The notes: generated from the sequence alone by a model not told the origin. A stretch of DNA of 64,000 nt from Poa pratensis (GCA_947311845.1 CAMZMU010000040.1:56314330-56378329); one strand, 5' to 3'; positions 23,649-37,873 are shown, numbered from the stretch's first letter. Translations and numbers: made by a program.

Positions 23649-24224
23649 GGAGCTCGGCGCCGCTACCTTCCCTGAGCCCCAACGCCATGCTCGCTCACGC
23701 GCACCTTGACAAGCACAATGTGCACCGACGTGTTCCCCGACGGTGGTCGCCGGAGATGATGAGCCCCGGCCGTCCGTTGAGCCCCCCTAGAGGAGCAATG
23801 GACTCTCGGCGTCGTCAGCGGAGCAATGGTTTCGACGCCGCGGCGCGGTTTGTCGTGGACGGCAATGACCGCGCCCCCACCGTTGCTGATCAACAATGGT
23901 GTCGTCGGTGGAGGCGGTTGATGGAGGCAATGGAGGTGTGGGGTTTTTGTGAACGGAATCGTCGGCTGTGCTTGCGAGCCAAATATAAATAGACGAGAGG
24001 GTAGGTCGCTAAGTTAAGGTTTTGTGCGAAATTAGGAGGGGCTTAATAAGGGCTGGTTCGTCGTCCTCGACTGGTAACGACGATGCACACTCTGGCAGCC
24101 GTTTTGGCGGCCATTTTGGCTGCCAAAAGCAAGGTGATACAGCTTGTGCACAACGCTCAAGAAACGACCGAAATCCACACGTGCGTGCAAGCGGTTAGAG
24201 TTCATACAGTTGACAACGCCCTAA
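23649..24224. other. Upstream region of the minus-strand unknown gene
   Basis: GC-rich to about 23950 (promoter, 5' UTR), then moderately AT-rich. No supported gene. Confidence 0.4.
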
Positions 24225-25110
24225 TCATAGCACGTCTTTGCAGCTCCAAAAAAACGCAGAGATGATCTTCAGTGCTGGGTTCTGCATTTTCAGACACTTC
24301 TCAAAAAGAGACAGCATGTTAGTGTGTAAGGACCATTGCAATGATATTTTTATTATCAAGCATAAAACAGGAACATGAACTGTCCAATGGACTGTGATTT
24401 TCACACAATTACAGAGATTGCACAACAGATGGACATCCATTGCAACATCAACAAAGTTGATTGGTTGAAGCTAAATTTGTGCACCATTTCTCTCATATAC
24501 ACAGCACTAGCAGAATATGCAATCACTAACTGTTCCCTGCTCTCGGATAAACAAAGTCGTAGTAATCATTGCGAAACAAAAAAAAAGCAAGGGAAAGATG
24601 AATAGCATGAAAAAGGAGATTTTCAAATTCTGCACCTTTAAATAGCCTATCTCATACCAGGGACCCATATCCATGCACTGCAAGTAAAGTTCTGAACAGA
24701 AAATGGATTCTAAAAAGTATCATGTCTCGACAGAACTGAGAGTGTAAAGCATCACTTGTTGCACAGCAAGGACCAACGAAAATGGTAGAAGGGCCAAACT
24801 GATATGCATCATGGAAGAGGCCTTTACCTTGGTGATGTATATTCGCCTGGTCGGGGAGGCAGAGCAGTGATCCCTTTCCTCGCCTTTCTCTTCATACCCG
24901 GAAGTTCTCATTTTCTTGGCTTCTCACAGGTAGAAGATGGACTGACTGACTTGACTGACAATTAGCCTTGCCAATTGTTAAGTGCTCGCTGTTTGCGAAG
25001 CAAGGTCAGGGTTTCATAAATTTTGCTGGTACGAAATCAGTCACTGCAGCCTAACACCGATTATCTACACCAGTAGATTTTGCTTTTCAGATACTTCACA
25101 ACACCAGATA
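24225..25110 (-). pseudogene. Cysteine-synthase-like relic C
   Basis: Minus-strand fragments of the same family as copies A and B: 24258-24305 encodes KCLKMQNPALKIIS (compare [14 protein letters not shown] in copies A/B exon 5). 24785-24935 resembles the exon 1/5' flank region (shared CTTGGCTTCTCAC... sequence). 25078-25110 encodes a KYLK-like remnant. No fragment is connected by an open frame. The segment is repeated in tandem at 25.5-26.1 kb. Confidence 0.6.
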
Positions 25111-25509
25111 AATAATTGTGTGCTAAACCTGTGAAAACATAGCAAAGAAACTCAACTCTGAAGATATGGCTACGGAAGATAAAGCACACAGTTGACATGC
25201 CAATTTTACTGCAAACAAAGTCGTTCGCTAGTGTAGTGCTGCATTGGTTATGGTAACAACCATATGTGCAGAGAACTATATCTCCTTTTCACCCGTAGCT
25301 AATCAACATCAACGAACACAAACAGAATTCAAATATACTTCTGACGGAGCAAGAGACCCTAACGAACATCAAATCACTGAACCTGCATTCGTCATTCACA
25401 CCACAGCAACACCATGACGAACGTAAGAACACAGGAAAAGACAAGTAAAATGCAACAAACATAGACACTGGATTTCAACAACACTGGATTTCAGCAAACA
25501 CTGGAGTTC

Positions 25510-26145
25510 ATGGAGGTTGACAACGCCCCAATAATAGCCACCTATTTGCAGCTCCAAAACAACAGAGATGATCTTCAGTGCTGGGTTCGGCGTTTTTAGA
25601 CACTTCTCAGACAGAAACCATTAGAAAGAAACAGGGGGAGGAGGATGGATAGATGTTTTGATTTTACTTATGATAATTTTGATTATCAAGCATAAAAAAG
25701 GAACTGCTATACTATTAGAGTTATGAACAGAAAAATGGATTCTGAAAACTCACATTGATGCCTGAACTGAATAGTGTTGATTGTCCACTATATACATCTC
25801 AATAGAACTGCTAGTGCAAACAAGCACTTCTTGTAAATGGATACAAAAAGACAGAGCTCATATGCATTATTGAAGAGGCATTCACCTTGGTGATATCAAA
25901 GGTAATATGCTGCACTCCGTGCCGCATTTGCCAGCCGATGATTTCAGCAGAGCAGGAATTCCTTTCCTCTCCTTCTCAACCTGCCCAGAAGCTCTCATGT
26001 TCTTGGCTTCCCATAGGTAGAAGAGCACTAACAATTAGCCTGATATGGATTTGTATGGTGCGGTGAGGTCAGTGTGTCCTGAATTTACCTGATTTGGGTT
26101 TTGCATTTCAATAGTTCGCAACATCAGATACATACTACCTTAGTC
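25510..26145 (-). pseudogene. Cysteine-synthase-like relic D
   Basis: Same order of fragments as relic C: exon-5-like piece at 25561-25610, exon 1/5'-flank-like piece at 25865-26030, and another exon-5-like piece at 26093-26140 (on the minus strand a decayed version of [16 protein letters not shown]). It ends close to the Helitron at 26219. 25330-25500 resembles 29220-29370, downstream of the histone gene. Confidence 0.55.
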
Positions 26146-26218
26146 ACTCCAGATTCTCCGACTTGCAAGAGCAAAGTCAGAGAAGCTGCACTGCCCGAGT
26201 GCATGTCTTAAACCAGTA

Positions 26219-29043
26219 CTAGGTATCTGAGCGCGGCAATGCCGCGCGTGTGTTTTTGAATTTGAATTTGAAAATGGTGGTGTTATAAAGTTGTTTAAGT
26301 TTGGAAATAATTGAAATTGAAAATGACTTCGTTGTGAAAATGGTTGGATCTTTGAGGTTGCTTAAATTTGGAAATTATTGTAATTCAATTTTAAATTTGT
26401 TTTTTTTTGCGTGGAAATATTCTGAAATAGTTGAAATGGTTATATATGTTTGTATTCTGATGTAATATTTGTTTGAATTTTATAATTGGAGGATGTAAAG
26501 CACGTGACCGTTTGTTGACGTCAATTTATAATTAGAGGAAATTCATTTGGTTTTTTTTTTCCAAATATTCTTTAATTTAGGGAGGCTAAATGCCATAATT
26601 TTTTTTTACTTTATAATTAGAGAGAATGTAATATGTGAGACAATATGTGAGTGAAATGTGTTGCGTGTAATTTATTTCTGTGAGAATTATGATATATTTA
26701 ATTGTAGAGGAAGCAATTTGCCATATTGTTTATTTTCAGATATTTAGAAAACTGGGATATTTGGATATATTTTAAGTATACCGTAAGCATTTGTTTCGAT
26801 TACGTACTTAACGTTAATGAAATGTGTGAGATATATTTTAGAGTGTTTTTAATTTTCTAGCAAGTTGGAATGTTCAAATATTTTGCATTTATTTGCCACG
26901 CGTGTTTGGTGTAATTTCAATTTAAATTGTATTACCATTTATTAAATTCAAGCTATTTTTAAAGGAAATAAATTTATGTTTCATCTACTGTGCATCTAAT
27001 TAAGCATTTTTTAAATTCAGTTGCATAATTTGTGAGGGGTAAGGTAAATTTAAGCATTTGTTGAACTAAATTGCATTGGAGAGAATTCAGTTATTTTATC
27101 TTTGAGTATCAATTTAATCTAATTGGTGTAATATATTTGTGTTTTGTTTTAAGTATTTAATTTTAGTCTTCAATCAGAGGAAATATATTGTATTAGTATT
27201 TGTTCAATTCAATTTACATTTAATCCTTAATTAGTGGGCATGAATTTGTGTTCCCTCCAAATGTTAATCTAATTAAGTATTTTTTTTTAAATGAACTACA
27301 TAGTTATAGAGATTTAAGTTAAGTGAACTTTAAATATTTTAGCTAAATTTGAATGGTCAAATATAGTTTTATTTTGGCAATAATTTTCTTATTTGCCAGC
27401 ATAATCAGAGGAAATTTACCATGGTTATTTGTAAATGTTAACCATTTTGTTTTTTAAAATACATTTGTATTATTTATTGAATATATGTACAATATAATTG
27501 TTTTGCAAACTAAAATGTCTTGCATTTGTTTTTCTTCTTTTTGATCATTGTTGCAATGATGTTTTATTGCAAACGAAAAGAGAAGCAAAAAATTGAAAGA
27601 AAGCAAATATGAAGTATAAATTTCAATTTTTTTCTGCAAAATATATTTCCAAATATTTAGCAATTTGATACGCGAGAATGAAATTCGATTATATGTCTGA
27701 AGCATTTTGTTTTGTGATTATTTTTTTTTTTGATAATTTTTTTCATTTTTACCTCGTGGATAGATTTAAAGGTTTTGAAGTTGTAACATTATTTATTTTC
27801 TGGAATTTGTATAAGTCGGTAGGACCCACCTGTAGGCAATTTATTATTTTTTTGGAATTTTTTTTGGGAAGGGGAAAATCTGGCAGGCGGGGCCCACGCT
27901 GACGTTGTCATTTGAGGAAATACATTTTGTGTTCGTTTTTTTTTAAAGTGGTTGCATTGTTATAATTCATGAAATTGAAGATTTTATTGCTGTGAATTGT
28001 TGAATTATGTTTGCAAACTTGCAAAAAAAAATATTTTTCTTTCTGTGTAATTTGTTTGTTTGTTTTTGCATTATTGTAATTGGTAGTTTGAATTTTTTTA
28101 ATTATGGTGGTTTGTTTAATCTATTAATGAGTCCTTATGTATTATTTGGAATTTTTAACATTTTTTTTTTGGAAGGATCCCAAAGTGTTTGGAATGTAGA
28201 TTTTGATTTATTAAAAGTTTGTACAAATTGGTTTGAACTGAATTGAATTTGTGTTTGGAAATTTGGAAAGTTTTCAAAAAAAAAGGAAAAAGAAACAGAG
28301 AGGGAAAAAAATAGGGAGGGACGCGCTGGGCAGGCCAGCCCACCAAGAAGCCCACGCCCCAGCCCAGGCCCACGGTGACGTCGAGGTGACGTCACCGGTG
28401 GGCGGAGCTTCCGCGGCGGCGGCTCGCACGCCGGCGACGCGCGACGCCGAGCCGGGACGCGCGGGGTGCGCGCTTCCGGCGCCCTTCGACGCGGGGTACC
28501 CATATGTGGCGGCGCCGCCTCTCCTGGGTCTCCGGAGCGCCGCCGGCGGCGTGGAAACGCGGCGGCGACCAGTGTACGCGGCGGCGATGATTCTGGCGAG
28601 CAGGCGGCGTCCCGGCAGCCGATCTTCGGCGAGGTGGGAGAGGCGAGGACGGAGGAGGTCGCCGTCTGCTTCGATCTGTGCGGGGAGGGCCGAAGCGGCG
28701 ACACGGCGCGGCGGCGACCTCCCGCGGCGCGCGGGAGAGAGAGGGGAAGGGGGAGGTCTGCGGGCAGTTTTGCAAGGAAATCCCTGGTGTCTGTGGAATT
28801 CGCGTTTTGGTCCTCTGCGGGGGTTTTTTTGCAAAGTGGCAGGGGGTTTTCTGTAAAGCTGCGCGCCAAAATCTGTGCGGGGGCGACGTGGCGAGCGCTG
28901 ATTGGAAGAAATTCAAGTGCTACAGTACCGTGGGTTTTGGAGCAATCTGGGGCGTCCATTGCGAAGATCAGACGGCCAGGAAAATTTCGTCGACGTGGCC
29001 GCGTGAGGGGCAGAGAATCCGTCGAACTTTTATATATAGGGGA
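26219..29043 (-). mobile_element. 2.8-kb Helitron
   Basis: On the minus strand the 3' end is a palindrome GCGCGGCATTGCCGCGC (26231-26247) followed by CTAG|T at 26222-26219. The host base at 26218 is A. The 5' end near 29043 reads TCCCCTATATATAAAAG. The 5'-proximal 28.3-28.95 kb block is GC-rich and homologous in layout to the other two elements of this family. The rest is AT-rich. The long minus-strand frames in the GC-rich block have no recognisable domain and are not annotated. It separates cysteine-synthase relic D from the histone gene. Confidence 0.78.
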
Positions 29044-29481
29044 ATAAAAAGACAATACAAAGAAACCCATCTCTGTAGATGTGACAATGGAGCTGATATA
29101 ATTACTGGGCTATTTATAGAGCTGATATAATTTACCATACATTTGCCATATAATTTGCCATACATTTGCCATACAAAGAAAATCTATTTATAGAGCTGAT
29201 ATAATTTGTGTAGAGGCCGAAACAGAGATCAAATCACTGGGAACGCATTTGCCATTCACATCACAGGAACACCATGGTAAATCTAACAACACAGGAAAAG
29301 AATAGCAACAGCGTATTTATGAACCAAACAGAGACAGCGGATTTCAGCAAACAGACACTGCATTTCCATTTCATTTCAGCAACATACTACATAGGACGGG
29401 ATCCCCGATGGGACAACACGACGCATCATATCAACACCACAAACAGATGAACACAACCGGACTCAACCAGAGATCCAACGC
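29044..29481. other. 3' flank of histone H3 gene
   Basis: Contains a short tandem array around TTTGCCATACA (29139-29175) and a segment (29220-29370) also present at 25330-25500. Probable 3' UTR near 29400-29481. No other gene. Confidence 0.45.
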
Positions 29482-30862
<1,381 letters not shown>

Positions 30863-32973
30863 TGAAAGTGCATGTTGCCCCATGCGTGGTTTTGGTAATT
30901 AATGACAATTCTTATGGACTAATGTTTGCATTAAAATATTCTTATAAATCTTGTCCATAAGAAAAGATTGGATTTCATGTGTTGCACTCTAGAAGCTTAC
31001 ATGGTAAACTGTGGCTTGGAAAAGAAGATTGATGGAACATTCATGTTTATCTCCAAGCAATCATATATATTAAGAGAAGAATATGAAGTGCGAGTTTGAT
31101 CAAGTCAATGTGCAAATAATGAAGTCAAGATTGATCAACACATTTAGAAGATTATGAAGTGCAAGTTCAATATGATCCATCTCGGAAGATATCATTTGAT
31201 TGAAACTTGCAATGGATACATGAAGACGGAGCTAAGCGAGACTCTCCCATAATGGAGTATGGGGAGTATTTGGAGAAGTCTTCATCAACAAGCACAATCA
31301 AGAAAGGTGTTCCAACTTGAGAGAGTCAAGATCATCATCATCTATCTCAAGTGGAATGCTCAAGGCAAAGGTATAACCTTGATAGGATTTCTATTTTACC
31401 GGTCTCATGGTGTTAGTGAGAGACCAGGTTATAGGTTAGACGACGTACTATCAAGAGGGGCTCTCAAGTGAGTAACTTAATCGCATTTTTGTGTAAAGCT
31501 CAAATCTTTGCATTCTTGGCATATCATCTTTCTTGATTCTTATTTTGCTTTTATCCATGTGTGAATTTAGATCTTGTGTTCATCTCCATACCAAGCTCTA
31601 GTTCATCAAAAACAGATTTCATATGAATATCTTGTTGCGTTTTTGTTGTTGGAAGATTTACCGATTGTTCCTTTTTAGAGAGATTTACCTTTCTACATTT
31701 GGTTTATCTTCTCTTGTTGGAATATGATGTTTCTCTACATGATCTTGTAGAGCTCTTCGTTGTGATTACAACGACCCAAGATCATCGAAAACGGAGTTCG
31801 GATGCTCAAGATATTGCCGTTTTCGTATTGATGTTTCTGCAGTTTTCTGAATGAGCGGAAGTTCCGGTTTTGTGGCCGGAAATTCCGAGCCCCGGAAGTT
31901 CCGGGCAAAGTTCCAGCCAAACTTCCGGCCCAAGTCCAGTACCAAATTCTTTCGGGACTTAGCCGATTTTCTGAGGTCCGGAAGTTCCAGGGTAAGTACC
32001 GAAACTTCCGGTCCACGCAGGAAAAACTGCCCCCAACGGTTGGATTTGGTGGGGACCTATTTAAGGGGACATCTTCCCCAATGGTTCCCAAATTTTGGTG
32101 CTCTCTCTCCTCCTCCATTGTTGACCTCCAAAACTTTGAGATTTCTCAATCCCTCCATGATTCTTGCATATCTTTGAGGGAAAAGTGAGAGGAGATCTAG
32201 ATCTACAATTCCACCAATCCATCTCTCCTCTAAGTGAGGGGAACCCTTTGGATCTAGATCTTGGAGTTCATTTGTTGAGTTCTTCTTTGTTCTTCCTCTC
32301 TTCTCCCCCCATAAGCATTAGTTGCTTTTGGTGGGATTTGGGAGTGAAGGACTTGAGCACTTCTTGTGTTCTTGCCTTTGCTTTTGTACATCGGTTTGCT
32401 CTCTCCACGAGGTTTCGTGGAAGTGAAAGTTTGTGAGCTTGTTACTCTTGGGTCGTTGGACCCTAGACGGTTCGTGGTGCTTGGGAGCTCCCAATCCAGT
32501 TGTGGGTTGTGCCTCAAGTTTGTTGTATGGGCTCCGGATTCCGCCTTGAAGGATTCCGATAGTAGAAGGTGAACCGAGCTTTTGGGCGAGGTTCATCGGA
32601 GAATAGGGTGAGGCCATTTGTGGCGTTGAGGATTAAAGCTCACACCCCTCCAACGAGACGTACTCCCCTCAAAAGGAGGAATTCGGGAATACATCATCGT
32701 CTCCGCGTCCCTCGGTTATTTTTATACCTGAGCTCTTTATTTATGCACTTTACATTTTGATAGTCTTCGTGCTTGAAGTCTTTTATCTTGCTACCACCTT
32801 GTTGTTTGTCTTGCTTAGCATAAGTTGTTGGTGCACATAGGTGAGCCTAGTATATTTAGATTGTATACTTGTTAAATTAAAACACCTAGTTTTATTTCGC
32901 ATTTATCAAGTCTAAAGCGGAAAAGTTTTAATCGTCTATTCACCTCCCTCTAGGCGACATCGTTGTCCTTTCA
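30863..32973 (+). mobile_element. Solo LTR, 2111 bp, target-site duplication GATGT
   Basis: It begins TGAAAGTGCATG and ends GTCCTTTCA. The 5-bp duplication GATGT flanks it exactly (30858-30862 and 32974-32978). No internal retrotransposon domain follows, so unequal recombination between two LTRs is the likely origin. It shares most of its length, inverted, with 38630-40726. An internal block at about 31850-32010 is made of TTCCGG/CCGGAA palindromes. Confidence 0.93.
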
Positions 32974-32978
32974 GATGT

Positions 32979-33515
32979 ACCGAAGCAGAGTGTGCTCTTG
33001 TTTATGGCTCTAGTACTGACTGCACCGGCAAAAGACGAACCACCCCTCCTCTACTTGGCGGCAACCAGTGATGACTGATGAGCACCGTTCTGGTCGTCGA
33101 GCGCGATGAGCCAAGTCACGTCAAAAGGTTCAGCAACCAGTGTACTTGGCCAACGAAGTACTGTCCGGTGCTCAAGTTTCGGTACCGGCACATACACATG
33201 ACATCCGCAAGCTGTCCACTATTCAATTTCCAATCACTACTTCTCATTTTCCTTAATGCATTGGAATGCAAGAAAGGGAAAGGATCCCAGTTCACATCCA
33301 AAAAAGTGTTTTTGTATTGTTCCTCAAACTGATATGTCTGCTCGAAAGAAAAAGATCTTAATATTGTGGAAATATGGCAGAACCGGCTATGAACATGATC
33401 CTTTTGGATTTACGAAGGAAGAAATTTCCGCAAGTGCTAAAGAACAGGTATATTTTAATTCACAATATTTTTCTGCGATAAGGGGCATAGTCTCCTGCCT
33501 CTACATCAATCGATA
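32979..33515. other. Left part of the cysteine-synthase duplication unit
   Basis: 33290-33450 is homologous to 44440-44610 upstream of copy B's 3' end, and so marks the left side of the duplicated segment. No gene. Confidence 0.5.
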
Positions 33516-34899
33516 CTAGGGGACTAAGCGCGGTCTCCGCCGCGCCCGTGGGCTAATTTTTTTGAATTATTCGTTTGCAAAACTGCTGAAATGCAAAAAC
33601 CGTCCGCATTTCGGAAATTATTCCTGTTTTCGAATAGTTTAACATATTTGAATTCCTTTTGACGTCTAAGAAATACACAAATTTGAAGGCACGTGCAAAT
33701 TTGAAATTTGAAATTTGAATTTTTGTCGTGTATATTTATTTTCCTTTCCCTATGGAAATTTGACATATTTGTCATTTTATTTTGTGGGCATATTTGAATT
33801 TTTTGGCTTGCATTATTTAGAGTTATTGCAAAATCATATGGAAATTTGGGTCTATTTATTTTCTTTTGTGGGCATATTTCAAATTTTTAGCTTGCATTAT
33901 TTGGAATTATTTCAAATCACATGGAAAGTTGGCATATTTGTCATTCTCTTTTGTGGACATATTTGAAATTGTCAGTTTGCATTATTTGAAATTATGTCAA
34001 AATCATGTGTGAAATTGGGGCTATTTATTTTCTTTAGTGGCCATATTTGAATTTTTTTAGTTTGCATTATTTAGAATTTTTCAAGATAATATGGAAAATT
34101 GGGGTTTTTTTTTTTGAAAAAATTAAGAAAAGCTGACAGGTCTGGCCCACTGTGACGTCGTGCCGACGTCACAGCTGACGTCACAGGGCCAGATCTGGCC
34201 GGAGACGCCCGGGACGGCAGCGAGCTCGCCGGCGGCGCCTTCCAGGACGCGCGCGCGTCGGACGCGGCTCGTCGCGGCCGACCCGTAGGTGGCGGCGCCG
34301 CCGTTTATTGACCGCCGGAGCGTCGCCGGCGACCGGGGACGCGGCGGAGGACAGCGAGCACGGCGGCGGCTAATCCGGCGGAACGACGGCGCCCCAGGAC
34401 GCGATCCACGGCGAGGAGGTGTACGGGAAGACGGCGGACCTCCCCGCGTGCTTGGATCCGTGCGCGGAAGCGCGTAGCGGCGGCGGAGCGCGCCGGCGGC
34501 GGCGGCGAACCGCGGGCCACGCGCGAGAGAGAGGGGAGGGAGGGGGCTGCGCGCACACTTTTCCAGCGGGGTCCCTGTAGTTTGGGGAAATCGCGTTTAC
34601 GTCCCCCCGTAGAAGGAAAACGTGGACTGCGAGAAAATTTCAAAAAGTGGGAGTGTTTTTTTTGCAAAACGGCACGGTGACCGGGTGGGCGACCGGCTGC
34701 GAGCGGGGTGACCGGCGGGCGACCGGGGCGACGTGGCGCTTGCCGATTGGACAAAAATCGGAAGCTACAGTGAATCGCGGGAAGAGGACGACGTGGGTCG
34801 ATCGCGACCGTCCGTCGCGCGGATCGGACGGCCAGCGGTTTCCGGCGACGTGGACGAATGAGAGGGGGCAGATCCTGCGGCCTTTTATATATAGTAGGA
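33516..34899 (-). mobile_element. 1384-bp Helitron with exact A^T target
   Basis: On the minus strand it starts TCCTACTATATATAAAAGG at 34899 and ends with hairpin GCGCGGCGGAGACCGCGC then CTAG at 33519-33516. The host bases are A at 33515 and T at 34900. The interior carries a GC-rich block (34.15-34.65 kb) homologous in layout to the Helitrons at 11.6 and 26.2 kb, and an AT-rich block. No Rep/helicase is present. The GC-rich frames (for example about 34305-34754 minus) are not supported as genes. Confidence 0.88.
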
Positions 34900-35110
34900 T
34901 ATATATAGCCATTTTAATGCAATTCACACCATAGATGTTTTGGTTTCCTGCCGTTGTGGCATCTGATGATCCGGTAATACATTCACGGACATTCATCCCA
35001 CGACCAATAACAATCCCTGGTACCTTGTAGATGAACTCCATAACAAGATCTTGCAAAACATCACAGTAACGGGCCACACTACATACATTTCTTCTGAATA
35101 AGTTGTCAAA

Positions 35111-37873
35111 TCAAAAGGTCATGGCAACACACTCCTCCCTTACAGTTGCAAAGAGATCCGAGTTCATGTATCGCTCGCCCCCGCTCGGGAACATGGTCAC
35201 GATCATCTTCCCCTTGTTCTCTTCTCTCGCCGCAACCAAAAGATAAATTTGTGTCAGAAGCTTTATTAAAGACCGGAGAAGGAAATCAATAATAGAAATA
35301 CAAAACAACTTAATAGCCTTTTCTTTATTTCTTTAAATGTAAATTTGCTATATTCTCGACTGGGTTTTTCTTTTTTCCCGTTAACCACAACAGAAACATC
35401 AAGTGTAAAGAAAATAAATAAATTAAATAGGAGATGTGAACCTTCAGGCAAGCTGCCAAGTTTGCTCCAGAAGATATGCCCACAAGCAGGCCTTCTTCCA
35501 TCGCCAACCTCCTCGCGTTTGCCATTGCGTCCTCAGTGGTCACGCTGACTGCTTCATCAATGACCGAAGTGTCCAAGATCTCTGGTAAGAATCCTGGTCC
35601 TATCCCCTGGATTTTATGCTTGCCTGGCTCCCCACCTGAACAATGCAAGGCAAGTAGGCAAATGATTGTCAATGTCAGTAATGTACAAACGTACTATTTT
35701 TTGTTGTTCCAATGTTTTTTTGTAAAAGGCCTTCTGGACCACAGGTTTCAGTCTTGAAGATATGACGAGGCATGATTGATTGGCACATAATTAACTGCTA
35801 CCTACCAAATGAATACAATCCTTTTCTAAGTACAAAGGAAACATTTCTATAAAAAATGACAAGTTAAACTAATGGACAAAAAAATAAACAACCACGATGG
35901 GAAAAGAAGTAGTAGATTATAGGAAATATTAGATGCCAAATGTTTTGCATGTTCTCTATCATTTGACACGATGATGCGTTAGTTTAATCCTATGAAGCAT
36001 AGAAGTATTGAAAACTATTTATCTGACAATAAACAGTCATTGATGATGATTTCCAAGGGTTATGGGGTATCTTGATTTTGGAGTTCAACGTAGGATACTT
36101 TACCTGCAATCACCGGGCTCTCTGCAGGTTCCACACAAATGATCTTGACATTTGGATTTTGCATCTTCAGATACTTTCCGACACCAGATACCGTACCTCC
36201 TGAGCCTGAACCGGCAATAAAAATGTCCACCTTGCCAGCAGTATCCTTCCAAATCTCAGGTCCTGAATATAAGATAAAACTTTAAGAGCTACTCCCTCCG
36301 TTCATAAATATAAGATGTTTTATCTTTTTTTTTCTAGATTCACATGTATGTACATGTATCTAGACACATTCTAATGTATATGTTCACTCATTTTAGTCCG
36401 TATCTAGTCAATATGTGAAATACCTAAAACATCTTATATCGAGGAACGGAGGGAGTAACTTATAATCATAGGTCAATATGGAAGCACTCCTTTCTTATAA
36501 TTATCATATGTCAAGTCATCTTGAGACGATACCAGTCCATCTGATGTGCGCCTCAGGATTTGCTGGATTCGCGAACTGATCAAGAACATGTACGTTGGGT
36601 AATTCTTTCTTCAGCTGTTCGACCTTGTCAACTAGTCCTGGAAACCCGAGTGCTGGATCTGCCATGTAGTCACAAGTACAAATCACGCTGATTGCAAGGA
36701 AAATCAGACCTAATTAGCAAATGGCAAAGTAGACATATGTTTACCCTTTAGACAGGACTGACACTATCTATCTTACCCGTTAAGAACAACTCAGCACCCA
36801 TGTATCTCAACAAGATCTGCTTATCAAGCGAGTACTGGGCCGGCATCACCGCGACGAACCTGTAGCCTTTGCTCAGAGCAACGAGAATCAATCCTAGCCC
36901 CAAATTACCGCTCGTCGGCTCTACTAGAGTCGTGACACCGGGTGAAATCAACCCTTTCTCTTCAGCATCTTCAATCATCCTGAAGAAAACACAAGGAATT
37001 AGACACAAGATAAGTTCATAATTCGTAATACTTGCCATAATTTTGCCAGGAAATAATTTTGGCAAGTACAAGAATATACACTTTCGACAAAAGTCACAGC
37101 TATGTCGCATGTCGGGGGTTCACAGGGACGCTCTCTTGTGTCCCTTAAAACCCATGTAAATTGCTTGTACACAAATTTCTTCTTCTAAGTTCTAACTGCT
37201 GTTTACTCGGAAAATAAAAGTCACGGCCTACCCCCCGCAAGAAAGAAAAAAAGTGCCTTATTATTGCAACTACAATTCCCTACAGCCAAACGACAAAATG
37301 GTAGCTTACTGAACACTTGCTCAAGTGCTCAACTAGCAGAAACAAAAACTATCGAGGTTTCCAATTGGGGTTGCTACATTGTACTGTCCTCACATGCACG
37401 ATCAACGTCGTGTGGTGGATGTGCTCTTTTTAGCACTAGCACAAACAAAAACTCCGATCTAACTCAATCCTAAGATTTCTGAAAGGAAACGAGCCGAATC
37501 AAGACAGTTGATAGTACCTCAGAGCGCTGCGGTCCTTGACGGAGCAAAGGGGCTGGTAGGCCTCGATCTTGCCGACGATCCGGGCATCCACTCCATCCTT
37601 CCCCGTGATCCGCTTCAGCTCGATCAGCGGTGTCCATCCTATGAGCTGAAGAAATTAATTTTTCAGTATGAGCCTCTCCTAATCCACCTTAATCTCAGTA
37701 AAAAGCCTAAAAAACATGATTGCCCACGAACACTTCGGATTGGGGCCTTGGGGGAAGAAGCTGCCCACCTGGGTGACGTCAGAGGCGATGTGCTCCTGCC
37801 CGATTCCGCCGTCCCCGAGCAGGGAAGGGACCCCTCTCCTGCCACTCCCCTCCGCCTCCTCTCCCGGCGCCAT
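35111..37873 (-). CDS. Cysteine synthase-like (O-acetylserine thiol-lyase family), copy A
   Basis: Seven exons in minus order: 37873-37769, 37645-37518, 36979-36777, 36658-36533, 36262-36104, 35635-35442, 35236-35111, joining in phase to 346 residues. This PLP fold-type II enzyme family makes cysteine from O-acetylserine and sulfide. Visible motifs: SVKDR with the PLP lysine (exon 2), EPTSGN loop (exon 3), [16 protein letters not shown] phosphate-binding loop (exon 5), GISSG (exon 6). Departures from canonical enzymes: IGWTP for IGNTP, SGNLG for SGNTG, and a shortened segment after AELFLT. These suggest altered activity. The last intron ends in TG (35238-35237) where copy B has AG, so normal splicing to the final exon is doubtful; the nearest in-frame AG is 18 nt further on. 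A Stowaway MITE sits in intron 4. It could be a pseudogene in formation. Confidence 0.82.
36290..36457. mobile_element. Stowaway MITE in copy A intron 4
   Basis: TA target, inverted ends CTCCCTCCGTTCATAAATAT / CGAGGAACGGAGGGAG. Copy B has the empty site (AAGAGCTAACTTAT at about 46158-46171), so the insertion is younger than the gene duplication. Confidence 0.9.

Noticed and set aside
28135..29070. Long minus-strand reading frames (186-311 codons) in the GC-rich block of the Helitron, with overlapping plus-strand frames
   Set aside because: GC-rich sequence is open in several frames at once. No domain or conserved start is visible and the block belongs to a repeated element family.
34305..34754. 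149-codon minus-strand frame in the 1384-bp Helitron
   Set aside because: Same reasoning: Arg/Pro-rich composition, inside a Helitron, not matched by the related elements in the same frame.
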